The notes beneath the pieces are model-generated. The model had not been told where the DNA came from, did not search any database, and saw only the letters and a list, made by a program, of their open reading frames with translations. The position numbers and the translations under genes are program-made. From a virus, in IMG/VR virus record IMGVR_UViG_3300035661_000151, positions 1-40,154 of that record: a stretch of 40,154 nucleotides of DNA. The stretch is one strand, 5' to 3'. The stretch's first letter is position 1; every line of letters starts with the position of its first letter. Positions 40,023-40,154 of this stretch are shown here, piece after piece.

Positions 40023-40154
40023 TGCGCCCACCCCGGGCGGCAGCCCTGCGCGTATGTCGCGATGCGCTCGACGCGCGACGAGCAGACCGAAGACGCGTTG
40101 TATCCAAGCAGGTCGAGGGCGCCCGAGACAGGGAGCGCGGCGGGGGGGGGGGCC
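40019..40154 (-). CDS. C-terminal fragment of a gene running off the window
   Basis: About 45 residues are readable (ending IATYAQGCRPGWAQ), with the start beyond the window edge. The outermost codons are a run of Pro/Ala from the G/C homopolymer at the edge, which may be an assembly artefact. Too short to identify; a portal or portal-adjacent protein would be expected here from gene order. Confidence 0.4.
   Translation of the reverse strand, partial: APPPAALPVSGALDLLGYNASSVCSSRVERIATYAQGCRPGWAQ

Overview
This window looks like most of a temperate, contractile-tailed (Mu-type) bacteriophage. It is very GC-rich, and the likely host is a member of the Myxococcota: the tyrosine integrase carries a tRNA-like attachment core inside its own 3' coding region, as known for Myxococcus phage Mx8. 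That host guess is inference. Terminase and portal genes are absent, so the contig is probably incomplete at its right edge, where both ends also run into G/C homopolymers.

Layout. (1) 77-7970, minus strand: an integration/accessory operon with a DEAD/DEAH helicase, small DNA-binding proteins, the integrase, a PD-(D/E)XK-like nuclease, a replication-like protein carrying a GIY-YIG (T5orf172-type) domain, and a Cys-rich regulator. (2) 8092-9891: the control region, with a repressor-like helix-turn-helix protein, an ImmA/IrrE-like metallopeptidase, a membrane protein read from the other strand, and two promoters of matching design (TTGACC, 17-bp spacer) whose spacers carry the same GCAAT-N4-ATTGC-type operator. 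(3) 10108-18334, plus strand: an early operon for DNA metabolism with small proteins, a coiled-coil ATPase, an Erf annealing protein, a RecB/Cas4-like nuclease with an Fe-S cysteine pattern, SSB, a DnaN-like sliding clamp and a second SF2 helicase. It ends at a hairpin at 18343-18370. (4) 40154-18380, minus strand: one long late operon in Mu order (head morphogenesis, protease, capsid cement, gpT capsid, gp35, gp36, gpG, tail terminator, sheath, tube, chaperone, tape measure, baseplate, fibres, membrane/lysis proteins, GH25 lysozyme).

The main discovery is in the late operon. Nineteen of its 33 genes contain in-frame TAG codons, 25 by hand count, with no in-frame TAA or TGA. The reading frame, protein family and ATGA/GTGA start-stop overlaps all continue through them. 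No late gene ends in TAG: all end in TGA except one in TAA. In the GH25 lysozyme the TAG falls on the conserved Gln of the DVSxxQG motif, so TAG most likely means glutamine (a table-15-like code). The lysogeny-side pair 8739-9344 and 9354-9815 still use TAG as a true stop. Nine of the 25 recoded TAGs lie within the first 21 codons of their genes, as expected if TAG works as a translational gate on virion and lysis genes. I found no suppressor tRNA, release factor or aminoacyl-tRNA synthetase in the window, so the decoding factor must be elsewhere on the phage or in the host.
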